A stretch of DNA of 37,721 bases from Desulfobacterales bacterium (GTDB lineage: Bacteria > Desulfobacterota > Desulfobacteria > Desulfobacterales > JAHDSC01), in the NCBI GenBank assembly GCA_016931455.1, contig JAFGES010000069.1, positions 1-37,721 of the forward strand. Reading direction: 5' to 3'. The notes beneath the pieces are model-generated. The model ran no database searches. It had not been told where the DNA came from and worked only from the letters and a program-made list of their open reading frames with translations. The number at the start of each line of letters is the position of its first letter. Within the stretch, counting starts at the first letter, position 1. Shown piece after piece: positions 8,260 through 16,595 of the stretch. The position numbers and the translations under genes are program-made.

Positions 8260-9839
8260 GCTTTAATCTCATACAATATGAGTCGTCCCCTCCTGGAGGA
8301 ATTCCACTCTTTGACTTTCATAAACACCTGATCCGGATGTTTTAAAAATTGATTTAAACCCTCTTTGTGCCAACTTTTTGCGTCCCATACAAAGTAGTTG
8401 ACTCCCAATGCTATTATCCATTCAAACGCCTCTGAATCGGTGTTTTTTATCACCATGGAAGTCTCAAAACAGGGTGCGCCGGGATAATTTAAATTGGCAT
8501 AAAAATGGATGCATCGAACCCTTTTAAAGGCCCCTGCAACAGATACGGCGCGTTTATTATTTTCCCTATCGGCGATAAACTCACCGATTTCTTTAAATAC
8601 AAGCTTATCTTCGGCCCAATGAGCTCTTATGGTTTTGGGTAAAGCAATGATCAAGACAGCCAGACATATCAAGGCATAACTGCTCATTTTTTTTAATTGA
8701 AAATGCCGGTTGAGAAAATTTGCAATTTTTTCTAGACCCGCCCCCATGAATATCAACGCAGGAAATAAAAACAGGTAAACAAAACGGCTTGCCATCGCCC
8801 AATTATATATCACCTGAAAATAAAGGACGATGAGTGCGGAAATGGAAAGCAATGACAAATAGATCAAACGTGAGTCTTTTGGAATTTGGCGAATCCATTG
8901 CACAATACCCAGTATCAGAACAATAAAGAAAAAATAAAAAAGCGTTTCGACGATTTGGACACAAACAGTTCCCAAAGCAATCAACCAAATCAAATTTCTT
9001 ACTCTAGGTAAAAAAAAGGGGCTGAAACCGATCGGATTTTGATCCGCAAGTGCTTCTAAATTTTGTCTGAGGTCCTGGTATCTAGATAAAAATTCAACTC
9101 CGCGACTCAATATTCTTTCGGGCTTCAATAATGTCAAAATATCATGAGCGGAAAACACCACATAAAAAATGCTGAAAAATGAAAAAACAATGAAGGGTAA
9201 AAGAAAAAAAAACGTTTGTTGCCATTTTTTATCTTGTCGGCTTAAGATTAAGTAAATAATTGAAACGAGGATAAATAAAAATCCTTCGATCCTGGCCCAG
9301 GCCCCCATCATAAAACACAAGCTGCTGAACAAGCCAAAAAGCTTATTTTTTTTCTCCAACTGCAGAATAAATAGATACAATCCCAGCATAGAAAAAAACC
9401 AGTACACCGGCCCTCTTAAAACATCATGGCTTAGTTGAACAAAAGAAGGAAGCACCCCAAAAATCAGCAGTACCAAGCAACTAACGGTCTCATTAAAAAA
9501 CCGTCTCAGCATCCAATAAATGGGCAATAATGTCAGGGTACCGAAAAAGAGCGATACACTCTGAGCGGATAGCACCCAATTACCAAATATTTTGTAGCCG
9601 ATCGCAATAAATATCGGATAATTGGAAAGATAGGGGTAGCAGTTGAGGACCGAATCCCATAGACCGAAATACAGCGCCTTTGCCTGTTGAATGTAAAGGG
9701 TCCCATCGGGATTGATCAGCGGATGATGCAAAAATGAATACAACCGAAGGACAAAACCTAAAAAAATAATCAGTGCGGCAGTTCTTGATACATTCCAGTC
9801 GCTCAATGGATCTTTGAAAGATAGGTCGGAGGGATTCAT
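8256..9839 (-). CDS. Membrane glycosyltransferase, GT39/ArnT-like (PMT family)
   Basis: Polytopic inner-membrane protein of 527 residues with about 11-12 hydrophobic segments and a soluble C-terminal part. The first periplasmic loop carries the acidic motif expected of GT-C enzymes (PLINPDGTLYIQQAKAL, with the catalytic-type Asp near residue 45). Such enzymes use a polyprenyl-phosphate sugar to glycosylate lipid A, core sugars or proteins on the periplasmic face. It lies between hldE (4-bp gap) and the GT9 gene (4-nt overlap), so a role in decorating the LPS core is likely. The exact donor and acceptor are unknown. Family call is good; ArnT function itself (Ara4N transfer) is not supported, because no arn genes are nearby. 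Confidence 0.8.
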   Translation of the reverse strand: MNPSDLSFKDPLSDWNVSRTAALIIFLGFVLRLYSFLHHPLINPDGTLYIQQAKALYFGLWDSVLNCYPYLSNYPIFIAIGYKIFGNWVLSAQSVSLFFGTLTLLPIYWMLRRFFNETVSCLVLLIFGVLPSFVQLSHDVLRGPVYWFFSMLGLYLFILQLEKKNKLFGLFSSLCFMMGAWARIEGFLFILVSIIYLILSRQDKKWQQTFFFLLPFIVFSFFSIFYVVFSAHDILTLLKPERILSRGVEFLSRYQDLRQNLEALADQNPIGFSPFFLPRVRNLIWLIALGTVCVQIVETLFYFFFIVLILGIVQWIRQIPKDSRLIYLSLLSISALIVLYFQVIYNWAMASRFVYLFLFPALIFMGAGLEKIANFLNRHFQLKKMSSYALICLAVLIIALPKTIRAHWAEDKLVFKEIGEFIADRENNKRAVSVAGAFKRVRCIHFYANLNYPGAPCFETSMVIKNTDSEAFEWIIALGVNYFVWDAKSWHKEGLNQFLKHPDQVFMKVKEWNSSRRGRLILYEIKA

Positions 9840-9843
9840 TTTT

Positions 9844-11301
9844 TCACGGGCGTGCCGCGTTGTCTCGGGTTTTCACGGATTCGATCACTTTTGTCGTGCT
9901 GACTCCCGCCACCAAAGGAATCAAGACTACGGTTCCGCCCCAATTCCCTATGATATCATGCCCCACGACCGTTTCCGCCGTATAGTCCCCCCCTTTGACC
10001 AGAAAATCCGGCTGAAACGCGCGAATTAGTTCTATTGGCGTGTCTTCATCAAATAAAACCACGAGATCGACACAACTGATGCTCGATAATAGTGCCGCCC
10101 GCTCTTCTTCCGGTATGATCGGCCTGGAGTTGCCCTTCAGACGTCTGACGGAGGAATCGGAATTAAGCCCGATCACCAACTTATCGCCTTTTTCAGCCGA
10201 TGCTTGAAGCAGTTTGATATGACCGATATGAAGCAGGTCGAAACAACCATTGGTAAACACAATTCGCTTACCCTCGCTTTTCCAGGCGGAAATCACATTC
10301 TTTGCCTGAATGAGACTGCAAAATTTATTTGCATCTACAATTTTTTTGTCCCGAACGGCAGCTTTCAGCTCGGCGCTGTGAATCGGCTGCGTACCGAGTT
10401 TGCCCACTACAATACCGGCTGCGATATTAGCCCATTCAGCAGCTTGGGCGATCGGCAAACCGCTGCCGTACGCTGCTGCAAGCGTTGCGATGACGGTATC
10501 GCCGGCACCGGAAACATCAAAAACCTCTTTGACCTGTGTAGGTATATGAAGCGGCATAAAAGGATGTCCAAACAAGGAAAGGCCCCGAGGTCCACGAGTT
10601 ACCATCAAAAATTGCAAATTGAGCTGATCAATAATTTCTTTGGCTTGCGCATCAAAGTTTTGTTCATCATTGAGTGTCTCGGGCAGCACGGCTTGAAATT
10701 CGGCCCAATTGGGTGTTATACAGGTTGCGCCCTCATAGCGTTGCCACGACTTGCCCTTTGGATCAACAAAAACAGGCACCTGCCGCTGCCGACAAGCACA
10801 AATGATCTTTTGGGCCAAATCTTTTTTAAAAAGCCCTTTACCATAATCCGAAAGAATTACGACATCGGTCGTATCAAGAACATTACCCAGCTGATGCATC
10901 AACCGTCTGTTAATGTCTTCGGAAATTTCACGGATTTCTTCCTCATCTAGACGCAATAATTGCTGACCTTGTCCGATAATTCGAGTCTTTGTAGTTGTCG
11001 GCTGGGTGGGGTTTTTAATCAGATTATCGACAATCCCCTTTTGCATGAGTATTTCCGATAGATATCCACCGGAAAAATCATCCCCGCAAACCCCTATCAA
11101 AGTGGTTTGACATTTAAGACCGGCAAGATTCAAGGCCACATTACCGGCACCGCCAAGTGTTCGGGACTTCTCACGCACACGAACGACAGGAACCGGAGCT
11201 TCAGGTGAAATTCGCACAACTTCACCCCAAAAATAAACGTCGAGCATAACATCTCCGACAACCACTACCCGACAGTGCGAAAAATCAGAATAAGACTTCA
11301 T
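9844..11301 (-). CDS. hldE: Bifunctional heptose-7-phosphate kinase / heptose-1-phosphate adenylyltransferase
   Basis: Carries out two steps of ADP-heptose synthesis: phosphorylation of D-glycero-D-manno-heptose 7-phosphate at C1, and AMP transfer to heptose 1-phosphate. The 485-residue protein has both domains. The ribokinase-like kinase covers about residues 1-320 (GGAGNVALNLAGL, then DVSGAGDTVIATLA with the catalytic Asp and the GAGD anion hole). The nucleotidyltransferase covers about 345-485 (FTNGCFDLLHIGHIKLL with the HxGH motif, then GLNSDSSVRRLKG). Length is close to the E. coli enzyme. The ATG overlaps the gmhA stop by 4 nt. GmhB, the phosphatase acting between the two steps, is not in this window. 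Confidence 0.96.
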   Translation of the reverse strand: MKSYSDFSHCRVVVVGDVMLDVYFWGEVVRISPEAPVPVVRVREKSRTLGGAGNVALNLAGLKCQTTLIGVCGDDFSGGYLSEILMQKGIVDNLIKNPTQPTTTKTRIIGQGQQLLRLDEEEIREISEDINRRLMHQLGNVLDTTDVVILSDYGKGLFKKDLAQKIICACRQRQVPVFVDPKGKSWQRYEGATCITPNWAEFQAVLPETLNDEQNFDAQAKEIIDQLNLQFLMVTRGPRGLSLFGHPFMPLHIPTQVKEVFDVSGAGDTVIATLAAAYGSGLPIAQAAEWANIAAGIVVGKLGTQPIHSAELKAAVRDKKIVDANKFCSLIQAKNVISAWKSEGKRIVFTNGCFDLLHIGHIKLLQASAEKGDKLVIGLNSDSSVRRLKGNSRPIIPEEERAALLSSISCVDLVVLFDEDTPIELIRAFQPDFLVKGGDYTAETVVGHDIIGNWGGTVVLIPLVAGVSTTKVIESVKTRDNAARP

Positions 11302-11870
11302 AGATGCTTGATTTCACTGGTCAGCGTTTCTTCGATAAATTCAGCCCAGACATGGAGAATAAAGGCATGGACTTCTTGAATACGTGCCGTTGATATCGAA
11401 GGTACCACAATGATGTTATCGGCGGTAGTCATCAGCATGCCGCCGTCTTTGCCCAGCAGCAGAATTGTCTCCATATGGATTTGCTTGGCTTTTTCAACCG
11501 CTTTAATAATATTTTTGGAGTTTCCTGAAGTTGAGATGCCGATCAAAGCATCTCCCGAACTTCCCAAGCCCTCAATCTGTCGTGCAAATATGTCATCATA
11601 GGAGTAATCATTGGCAATCGCAGTCAGGATGGAAGTATCGGTGGTCAGAGCTACGGCCGGCCACGCTCGGCGTTCTTTTTCAAATCGGCCGACAATTTCC
11701 GCGGCAAAATGCTGCGCATCCGCAGCCGAACCGCCATTGCCGCAAACCAGTATCCGGCGGCCGTTCTCCAAGGTCTCGGCGAGTTTTCGGCCGGCATCCA
11801 AGATAATACCGGCCATTGCAGAAATAGATTGAAAGCACTTTAAATGTGCGTTTAACGCCTGTTCAAACAT
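11298..11870 (-). CDS. gmhA: Sedoheptulose-7-phosphate isomerase
   Basis: Cytoplasmic SIS-domain isomerase converting sedoheptulose 7-phosphate into D-glycero-D-manno-heptose 7-phosphate, the first committed step to ADP-heptose. Motifs include CGNGGSAADAQHFAAEI (about residues 45-60), the GISTSGNSKNIIKA phosphate-binding loop and RIQEVHAFILH near the C terminus, which supplies the conserved Glu and His. I place the start at the ATG at 11870, giving 190 residues beginning MFEQALNAHL. A longer reading from a TTG at 11900 would overlap hldD by 13 nt, while the ATG has an AGAGGGG ribosome site and lies just after the hldD stop. Length fits the family. Confidence 0.94.
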   Translation of the reverse strand: MFEQALNAHLKCFQSISAMAGIILDAGRKLAETLENGRRILVCGNGGSAADAQHFAAEIVGRFEKERRAWPAVALTTDTSILTAIANDYSYDDIFARQIEGLGSSGDALIGISTSGNSKNIIKAVEKAKQIHMETILLLGKDGGMLMTTADNIIVVPSISTARIQEVHAFILHVWAEFIEETLTSEIKHL

Positions 11871-11887
11871 AGCAGGATACCCCTCTT

Positions 11888-12856
11888 TTACAGGTAGCAA
11901 TCTGTTTGTTGCAGGTAATTGTTGATATAATCGCCGACAGCCGCTTCAAGAGATGAAAACCCAAGCGGACAACCAGCTACCGCCAGTTTTTCCATTGCTG
12001 CCTGGGTAAAATATTGGTAACGGTCGCGCAACGTTTGAGGCATCTCTATGTATTCAATCTTTCCGGGAACCTTCATCGCCTTAAATACCGCATGCGCCAA
12101 ATCATTCCAGTTTCGGGCCTGCCCGGTTCCAACGTTGAACAAACCGTTTACACCGGGGTTTTCCAACAGCCACCCAATCAAATCAACACAATCCTTGACA
12201 TAAACAAAATCCCGCTGCTGTCCCCCATGCAGATATTCCGGGTGATAGGACTTAAACAAACGGATGCAACCGGTTTCTTTCACCTGAAAAAAGGCTTTGA
12301 AGATAACGCTGCACATATCTCCTTTATGGTACTCGTTGGGTCCGAATACATTGAAAAATTTCAGGCTGACCAGTTTATCAAAAATTTTTTCCCTCAACGC
12401 CCACAAATCAAAAAGATGTTTTGTATAGCCATACATGTTGAGGGGTTTAAGCTGATTGAGTTTCAGGAGATCATCGGTAAATCCGATTTCACCTGAACCA
12501 TAGGTGGCGGCACTTGAGGCATTGATCAGACGAATCCCGTTTTCCAGAGCATACTTAGCCACTGCTTTTGAATAATGGTAATTGTTTTCCATTAGATATT
12601 CGGCATTTCTTTCCGTGGTGGAAGAACAGGCGCCTAAATGAATAATGGCTTCAATTTTACCAAAACCTTTTTTGCGAATTGCCTCAAGGAATGCGGATTT
12701 ATGCATGTAATCCGTATAGCTTCGATTAACCATATTTTTCCATTTTTCCGATTCACCGAGATTATCCACAATCAGAATATTGTCAATACCCGATAGATTC
12801 AGTTTCCAAACAACGGCACTACCGATAAATCCGGCACCTCCGGTAACGATAAACAT
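11888..12856 (-). CDS. hldD: ADP-L-glycero-D-manno-heptose 6-epimerase
   Basis: Last step of ADP-heptose synthesis: epimerises ADP-D-glycero-D-manno-heptose at C6. It is an extended short-chain dehydrogenase of 322 residues. The NAD(P)-binding TGGAGFIGSAVV is at the N terminus. The catalytic region has SSAATYGSG, and YGYTKHLFD supplies the Tyr and Lys. HldD-type segments STTERNAEYLMENNY and FNVFGPNEYHKGDMCSV are also present. It is the first gene of the heptose operon, with an AAGGGG ribosome site ahead of the ATG and a roughly 300-bp divergent intergenic region upstream. The order hldD-gmhA-hldE followed by two glycosyltransferases makes a compact pathway-to-product operon for the LPS inner core. 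Confidence 0.95.
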   Translation of the reverse strand: MFIVTGGAGFIGSAVVWKLNLSGIDNILIVDNLGESEKWKNMVNRSYTDYMHKSAFLEAIRKKGFGKIEAIIHLGACSSTTERNAEYLMENNYHYSKAVAKYALENGIRLINASSAATYGSGEIGFTDDLLKLNQLKPLNMYGYTKHLFDLWALREKIFDKLVSLKFFNVFGPNEYHKGDMCSVIFKAFFQVKETGCIRLFKSYHPEYLHGGQQRDFVYVKDCVDLIGWLLENPGVNGLFNVGTGQARNWNDLAHAVFKAMKVPGKIEYIEMPQTLRDRYQYFTQAAMEKLAVAGCPLGFSSLEAAVGDYINNYLQQTDCYL

Positions 12857-13152
12857 GAAGTATCCCCTTTAAGAAATTCAATTTATTAAATAATAAAATC
12901 AATCTGTCTTTCATAGCAATAGGCTTCAGAATATTCAAGCCATATAAGCAGCTAATCAAAAGATTTTTATAGGGTCGAACATCATTTTAAATGTTGTAAA
13001 ATTAATGCACGGATACTTGAAAATACTCCGAACATCTGGTAACCTGTTTTTATTTTGAAAATATTTTTTTAATATAATAATTAAGTTTACTAATTTAAAT
13101 CGGTATTTGACCCCTTCATAAACTTTTTGACAATAAGGCGACCTAAAATCTT
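12857..13152. promoter_or_regulatory. AT-rich divergent intergenic region between hldD and the Trm112-like gene
   Basis: About 300 bp with long A/T runs and no open reading frame of note. It must hold the hldD promoter (minus) and a promoter for the plus-strand housekeeping run. Only weak -10-like boxes are visible, such as TATAAT-like bases near 13072, with no convincing -35 partner, so I do not assign exact sites. Confidence 0.4.
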
Positions 13153-13326
13153 ATGGCAATCAGTCCAGAACTCCTTAAAATACTCGCTTGCCCCAAATGT
13201 AAAGGGGACCTTTATTTAAACGATACCCAAGACGGGCTTATATGTGACTCGTGTAAATTGCTATATGAAATCCGGGATGATATTCCAATTATGCTGATTG
13301 ATCAGGCAAAACCTATCAAACCGTAG
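13153..13326 (+). CDS. Trm112-family zinc-binding small protein (UPF0434/YcaR-like)
   Basis: A 57-residue protein starting MAISPELLKILACPKCKGDL. The family hallmark is two CxxC knuckles, CPKC at residues 13-16 and CDSC at 31-34. The pattern LLxILACPxCKGxL...YxIRDxIPxMLxDxA is typical of bacterial Trm112-like proteins. In eukaryotes and archaea Trm112 activates methyltransferases. The bacterial form is poorly understood; in other genomes it often sits beside lpxK and kdsB, which fits the LPS genes across the intergenic region. It opens the plus-strand housekeeping run. No strong ribosome site is visible, and it is easy to miss because of its size. Confidence 0.9.
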   Translation: MAISPELLKILACPKCKGDLYLNDTQDGLICDSCKLLYEIRDDIPIMLIDQAKPIKP

Positions 13327-13364
13327 CCTATTTCTTTGCGAATCTCCAATTATCAAATCACGAT

Positions 13365-13892
13365 ATGAGTCTACCTCAAACCGCCAAGCTTGCAAAATTG
13401 GTTATCGGTGTTTTTTTAAAAGAAAAAGATCTTATTGATCTTGTTTCACGGGATCTTAAAGAAAAATTCGGTCCACCTGACACGATTAGCGCCTGGCTTC
13501 CATTTAATTACACCAGCTATTACGAACCTGAAATGGGTTCTCCGCTATACAGACGGGTAATGAGTTTTCAGCAGCTGATCAAACAATGCACGTTGCCGGA
13601 GATTAAGCTCACAACCAATGCGATTGAGCTACAATATTCCAAGGCAGGCAAACGGATGGTTAATATCGATCCCGGCTATTTGCTGCATGAACGCTTTGTG
13701 CTGGCTACCGGTAAAAATTATACGCACAGAATTTATATCGGCAGCGGCATTTATGCCGATCTTACTTTAATTTATACCAAGGGCTGCTTTCAAAAATTAC
13801 CGTGGACTTATCCTGATTATGCAGCCGCAAATATGCTGCAATATCTGGAAATGGTACGCAAAAAATATATAACGGATCTAAAACCAATATAA
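13365..13892 (+). CDS. DUF4416 family protein
   Basis: A 175-residue soluble protein matching the uncharacterised DUF4416 family as I remember it. Recognisable parts are AKLVIGVFLKEKDLI, LKEKFGPPDTIS, FNYTSYYEPEMG, the YxxxxGxxxRR-like SPLYRRVMSF segment, VNIDPGYLLHERFVLATGKN and LPWTYPDYA. The conserved acidic and aromatic residues suggest an enzyme or nucleic-acid-related role, but nothing is established. It sits 38 bp after the Trm112-like gene and 103 bp before yicC, a neighbourhood typical of Desulfobacterota. Start codon ATG; the ribosome site is weak. Confidence 0.82.
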   Translation: MSLPQTAKLAKLVIGVFLKEKDLIDLVSRDLKEKFGPPDTISAWLPFNYTSYYEPEMGSPLYRRVMSFQQLIKQCTLPEIKLTTNAIELQYSKAGKRMVNIDPGYLLHERFVLATGKNYTHRIYIGSGIYADLTLIYTKGCFQKLPWTYPDYAAANMLQYLEMVRKKYITDLKPI

Positions 13893-13995
13893 TACCTATT
13901 GCTTTTTATGGGTCGTAATTAGATAAACGGATGTATGCAATTTGTCCGTAAGCAGCTCAGATAAGAAATAGGATTAGGAATATATAGGAATATAA

Positions 13996-14877
13996 ATGAT
14001 AAAAAGCATGACTGCTTTTTCAAGAGCAGAAAAAACGGAAAACGAATTTTCGATCTTAACCGAAATTCGCTCCTATAATAGCAGGTATCTTGATATTACG
14101 TTGCGTCTTCCACATGCCTATATTTCTCTGGAAGAAAAAATAAAGGAATTGATTTCCACCCAAGTGACCCGGGGACGAATAGAAATAACGGTTCAAATCC
14201 GGGACGAATCCGATGAGGCTTGCGCCTTTGAAATAAATACGGCTAAAGCGAAAGCCTACCATGAATCCCTTGTTCAATTGAAAAATAGCTTGAATATTTC
14301 TACGGAAATATCGCTGGAACTGTTGATGGGTGCAGGCGGAATCATCAGACCGGCCGAATCGGAAAGAGATGTGGAAAACAAGTGGCCGAAGATTCAGGAA
14401 TGCCTCACTGCAGCCATCGATGAGCTTGATTCCATGAGAATAAAAGAAGGAAATTTTATTGCTCAGGATTTTATTGAACGGCTTGATTACATTGAAAAAT
14501 GCCTTACACGGATAACAAAAGAGTCGGTCAACCTTTCCTCTTTTTATCAGCAACGACTGAAAGAGCGTATATCAATTCTGACCAAAGATTTGATTGAAAT
14601 CGATCCGATGCGAATTGCACAAGAAGCGGCTTTCTTGGCGGATCGAAGCGACATATCCGAAGAAATCACAAGGGTTTTGAGCCATATAAAACAATTTCGC
14701 GATATCATGGATTCAAACGAACCTGCAGGCCGGAAGCTGAATTTTTTATTGCAGGAATTTAATCGAGAATTCAATACAATGGGTTCCAAGGCCGGCAATG
14801 CAAATGTATCTCACTTAATCGTGGAAGTAAAATCAGAGCTTGAAAAACTTAGAGAACAGGTTCAGAACGTTGAATAG
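13996..14877 (+). CDS. yicC: YicC family endoribonuclease
   Basis: Cytoplasmic protein of 293 residues, normal for YicC. The N-terminal YicC domain begins [12 protein letters not shown], followed by [16 protein letters not shown] and the strongly conserved [11 protein letters not shown]. The C-terminal DUF1732 part has [16 protein letters not shown], then [22 protein letters not shown], the best-conserved stretch of the family. YicC proteins have been described as endoribonucleases that act on RNA. It heads a conserved yicC-remA-gmk set, with a 23-bp gap to remA. An AGGAAT ribosome site precedes the ATG. Confidence 0.92.
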   Translation: MIKSMTAFSRAEKTENEFSILTEIRSYNSRYLDITLRLPHAYISLEEKIKELISTQVTRGRIEITVQIRDESDEACAFEINTAKAKAYHESLVQLKNSLNISTEISLELLMGAGGIIRPAESERDVENKWPKIQECLTAAIDELDSMRIKEGNFIAQDFIERLDYIEKCLTRITKESVNLSSFYQQRLKERISILTKDLIEIDPMRIAQEAAFLADRSDISEEITRVLSHIKQFRDIMDSNEPAGRKLNFLLQEFNREFNTMGSKAGNANVSHLIVEVKSELEKLREQVQNVE

Positions 14878-14900
14878 AATCAAGCTCAATTTGGAGGAAT

Positions 14901-15152
14901 ATGGAACAGAATTTATTAAATATCGGATTTGGAAGTTCCGTGGTTGCCGAGCGTGTAATAGCGATCGTTTCACCCAATTCTTCACCGATGAAGCGTCTAA
15001 AAGATGAGGCTAGGGAGGATAAACGGCTAATCGATGCGACACACGGTCGCAAAACCCGTGCGATTGTTGTTATGGACAGCAAACATGTCATTCTTTCCGC
15101 CGTACAGGCGGAGACAATATCTCAGCGCTATTCCCAGCTCAAAGAAAAATAA
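14901..15152 (+). CDS. remA: RemA-like DNA-binding regulator (DUF370)
   Basis: An 83-residue protein matching RemA/DUF370: [58 protein letters not shown]. The Arg-rich RxGRKTR-type segment is expected to contact DNA. In Bacillus, RemA activates biofilm matrix and osmoprotection genes; in Gram-negative bacteria its role is unknown. A strong ribosome site (GGAGG, 6 nt before the ATG) fixes the start. It sits between yicC and gmk, an arrangement conserved in many phyla. Confidence 0.92.
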   Translation: MEQNLLNIGFGSSVVAERVIAIVSPNSSPMKRLKDEAREDKRLIDATHGRKTRAIVVMDSKHVILSAVQAETISQRYSQLKEK

Positions 15153-15161
15153 TAAACAGTT

Positions 15162-15764
15162 ATGAAAGAACAAAAAACAAGCCGAGCCGTCGGCCATCTC
15201 TTCATCATTTCGGGTCCTTCCGGTACCGGCAAGACAACGCTTTGCAGCCTCGTACTGAGTCGGATGCAAGATTTACTTTACTCCGTTTCCTACACCACTC
15301 GAAAACCTAGAAGGGGAGAACAGGACGGCATCGACTATTTTTTTATTGAAAAAACCGATTTTAAAAGAAAAATCCAAAACGGACGATGGGCCGAGTGGGC
15401 GAAAGTTCATGATAATTTTTATGGGACTTGTGCCGATTTTATAGATAAAGGACTAAAATCCGGTCATGATATCCTTTTAGATATTGATGTTCAAGGTACG
15501 GTTCAAATACTTAAAAATTATCCGGAAAGTGTCACGATTTTTATCATGCCGCCATCACTGGATATCCTCAAAAAACGACTGGAATCGAGAAAAACCGATA
15601 GTGAGGGGGAGATTGAGCAACGCCTTGTAAATGCCGCCAACGAAATTGCTCAAAAAAATATTTACCGCCATATTATTTACAATGTAAATTTATCAACTAC
15701 CGTTGTAGAGCTGACATCGCTTATAGAAAAATATCGCCATGTCCCCCGCTTATCCAATCCGTAA
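15162..15764 (+). CDS. gmk: Guanylate kinase
   Basis: Phosphorylates GMP to GDP in the cytoplasm. The 200-residue protein has the P-loop ISGPSGTGKTTLCSL near residue 17, the GMP-binding SYTTRKPRRGEQDGIDYFF at about 43-62 and DILLDIDVQGTVQI with the catalytic Asp near 105, all typical. The lid region has KRLESRKTDSE. Length matches the family. It follows remA by 9 bp. The rpoZ gene that often follows gmk is absent; rlmB comes next instead. Confidence 0.95.
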   Translation: MKEQKTSRAVGHLFIISGPSGTGKTTLCSLVLSRMQDLLYSVSYTTRKPRRGEQDGIDYFFIEKTDFKRKIQNGRWAEWAKVHDNFYGTCADFIDKGLKSGHDILLDIDVQGTVQILKNYPESVTIFIMPPSLDILKKRLESRKTDSEGEIEQRLVNAANEIAQKNIYRHIIYNVNLSTTVVELTSLIEKYRHVPRLSNP

Positions 15765-15821
15765 TTTTCGGGGAGCATGAATACAGACCCATAACCGTTA
15801 GAAAATAAAGTTTCAGACAAC

Positions 15822-16574
15822 GTGAAAACAGAAATACTTTATGCTGTTCATCCGGTTGCAGAAGCTCTCAAGGCAGGTCGAAGAACTTTTTTCGCACTCT
15901 ATATCACAGCAAGTAAAATTTCAAAACGCCTTGAAAAAATCGTGAACCTTGCCGAATCGATGCAAATCCCTATTAAAAAGGTAAGTTCATTGCAGTTGAA
16001 TGATATGGCCCAAACCCCATTGCATCAGGGAATCTCAGCAAAAGTCAGTCCCTATCCTTTCGCGTGCCTATCGGATATATTAAGCAGACCCGAATCAGCT
16101 GATAATCCTTATTTTCTGCTGTTACTGGACAATATCGTCGATCCTCAAAATATGGGGGCATTGATCAGAACCGCCTTTTGTGTCGGAACGGACGGCATCA
16201 TTATCCCAAAGGATCGATCCGTATCTGCTACCCCTGCCGTCTCTAAAGCTTCTGCAGGAGCCCTTGAACATGTCTTGTTGGCCCAAGTCACCAATATGGT
16301 CAATACCATCAAGATATTGAAACAAAAAGGACTTTGGATCGTCGGAATGGATAGAAAGGCCGACAGCCATCTTTTTTCGAGCAATCTAACCGGTTCTCTC
16401 GGCATTATCATCGGTGGGGAGCAAAAAGGAATTCGCCCTTTGATCAAAACGCATTGTGACTTTATCGTTTCGATTCCTCAAAAAGGATCGATAGATTCCT
16501 TGAATGCCTCTGTGGCCGGCGCAGTCGCTTTATACGAAGCTTACCGACAGCGCAATTATTCTGCTGAAAGCTAA
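15822..16574 (+). CDS. rlmB: 23S rRNA (guanosine-2'-O)-methyltransferase, SpoU family
   Basis: Expected to methylate the 2'-O of a guanosine in 23S rRNA (G2251 in E. coli), using AdoMet bound in a trefoil knot. The 250-residue protein has an L30e-like substrate domain (about residues 1-85; begins YAVHPVAEALKAGRR) and a SpoU/SPOUT domain. Motif 1 is LLLDNIVDPQNMGALIRTA with the catalytic Asn and Arg. Motif 2 is IIIGGEQKGIRP, and motif 3 is VSIPQKGSIDSLNASVAGAVALYEA. The start is a GTG at 15822. TrmH-type specificity cannot be excluded, but the N-terminal domain favours RlmB. Confidence 0.88.
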   Translation: MKTEILYAVHPVAEALKAGRRTFFALYITASKISKRLEKIVNLAESMQIPIKKVSSLQLNDMAQTPLHQGISAKVSPYPFACLSDILSRPESADNPYFLLLLDNIVDPQNMGALIRTAFCVGTDGIIIPKDRSVSATPAVSKASAGALEHVLLAQVTNMVNTIKILKQKGLWIVGMDRKADSHLFSSNLTGSLGIIIGGEQKGIRPLIKTHCDFIVSIPQKGSIDSLNASVAGAVALYEAYRQRNYSAES

Positions 16575-16595
16575 AACCTTAGAGGATTTTAAGGC

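Noticed and set aside
10204-10950. A 248-residue plus-strand ORF
   Set aside because: It lies entirely antisense to hldE, which has all its expected motifs.
7153-12856. Heptose operon as a candidate new glycan system
   Set aside because: All five genes fit the known ADP-heptose and LPS core pathway; only the GT39 acceptor is uncertain.
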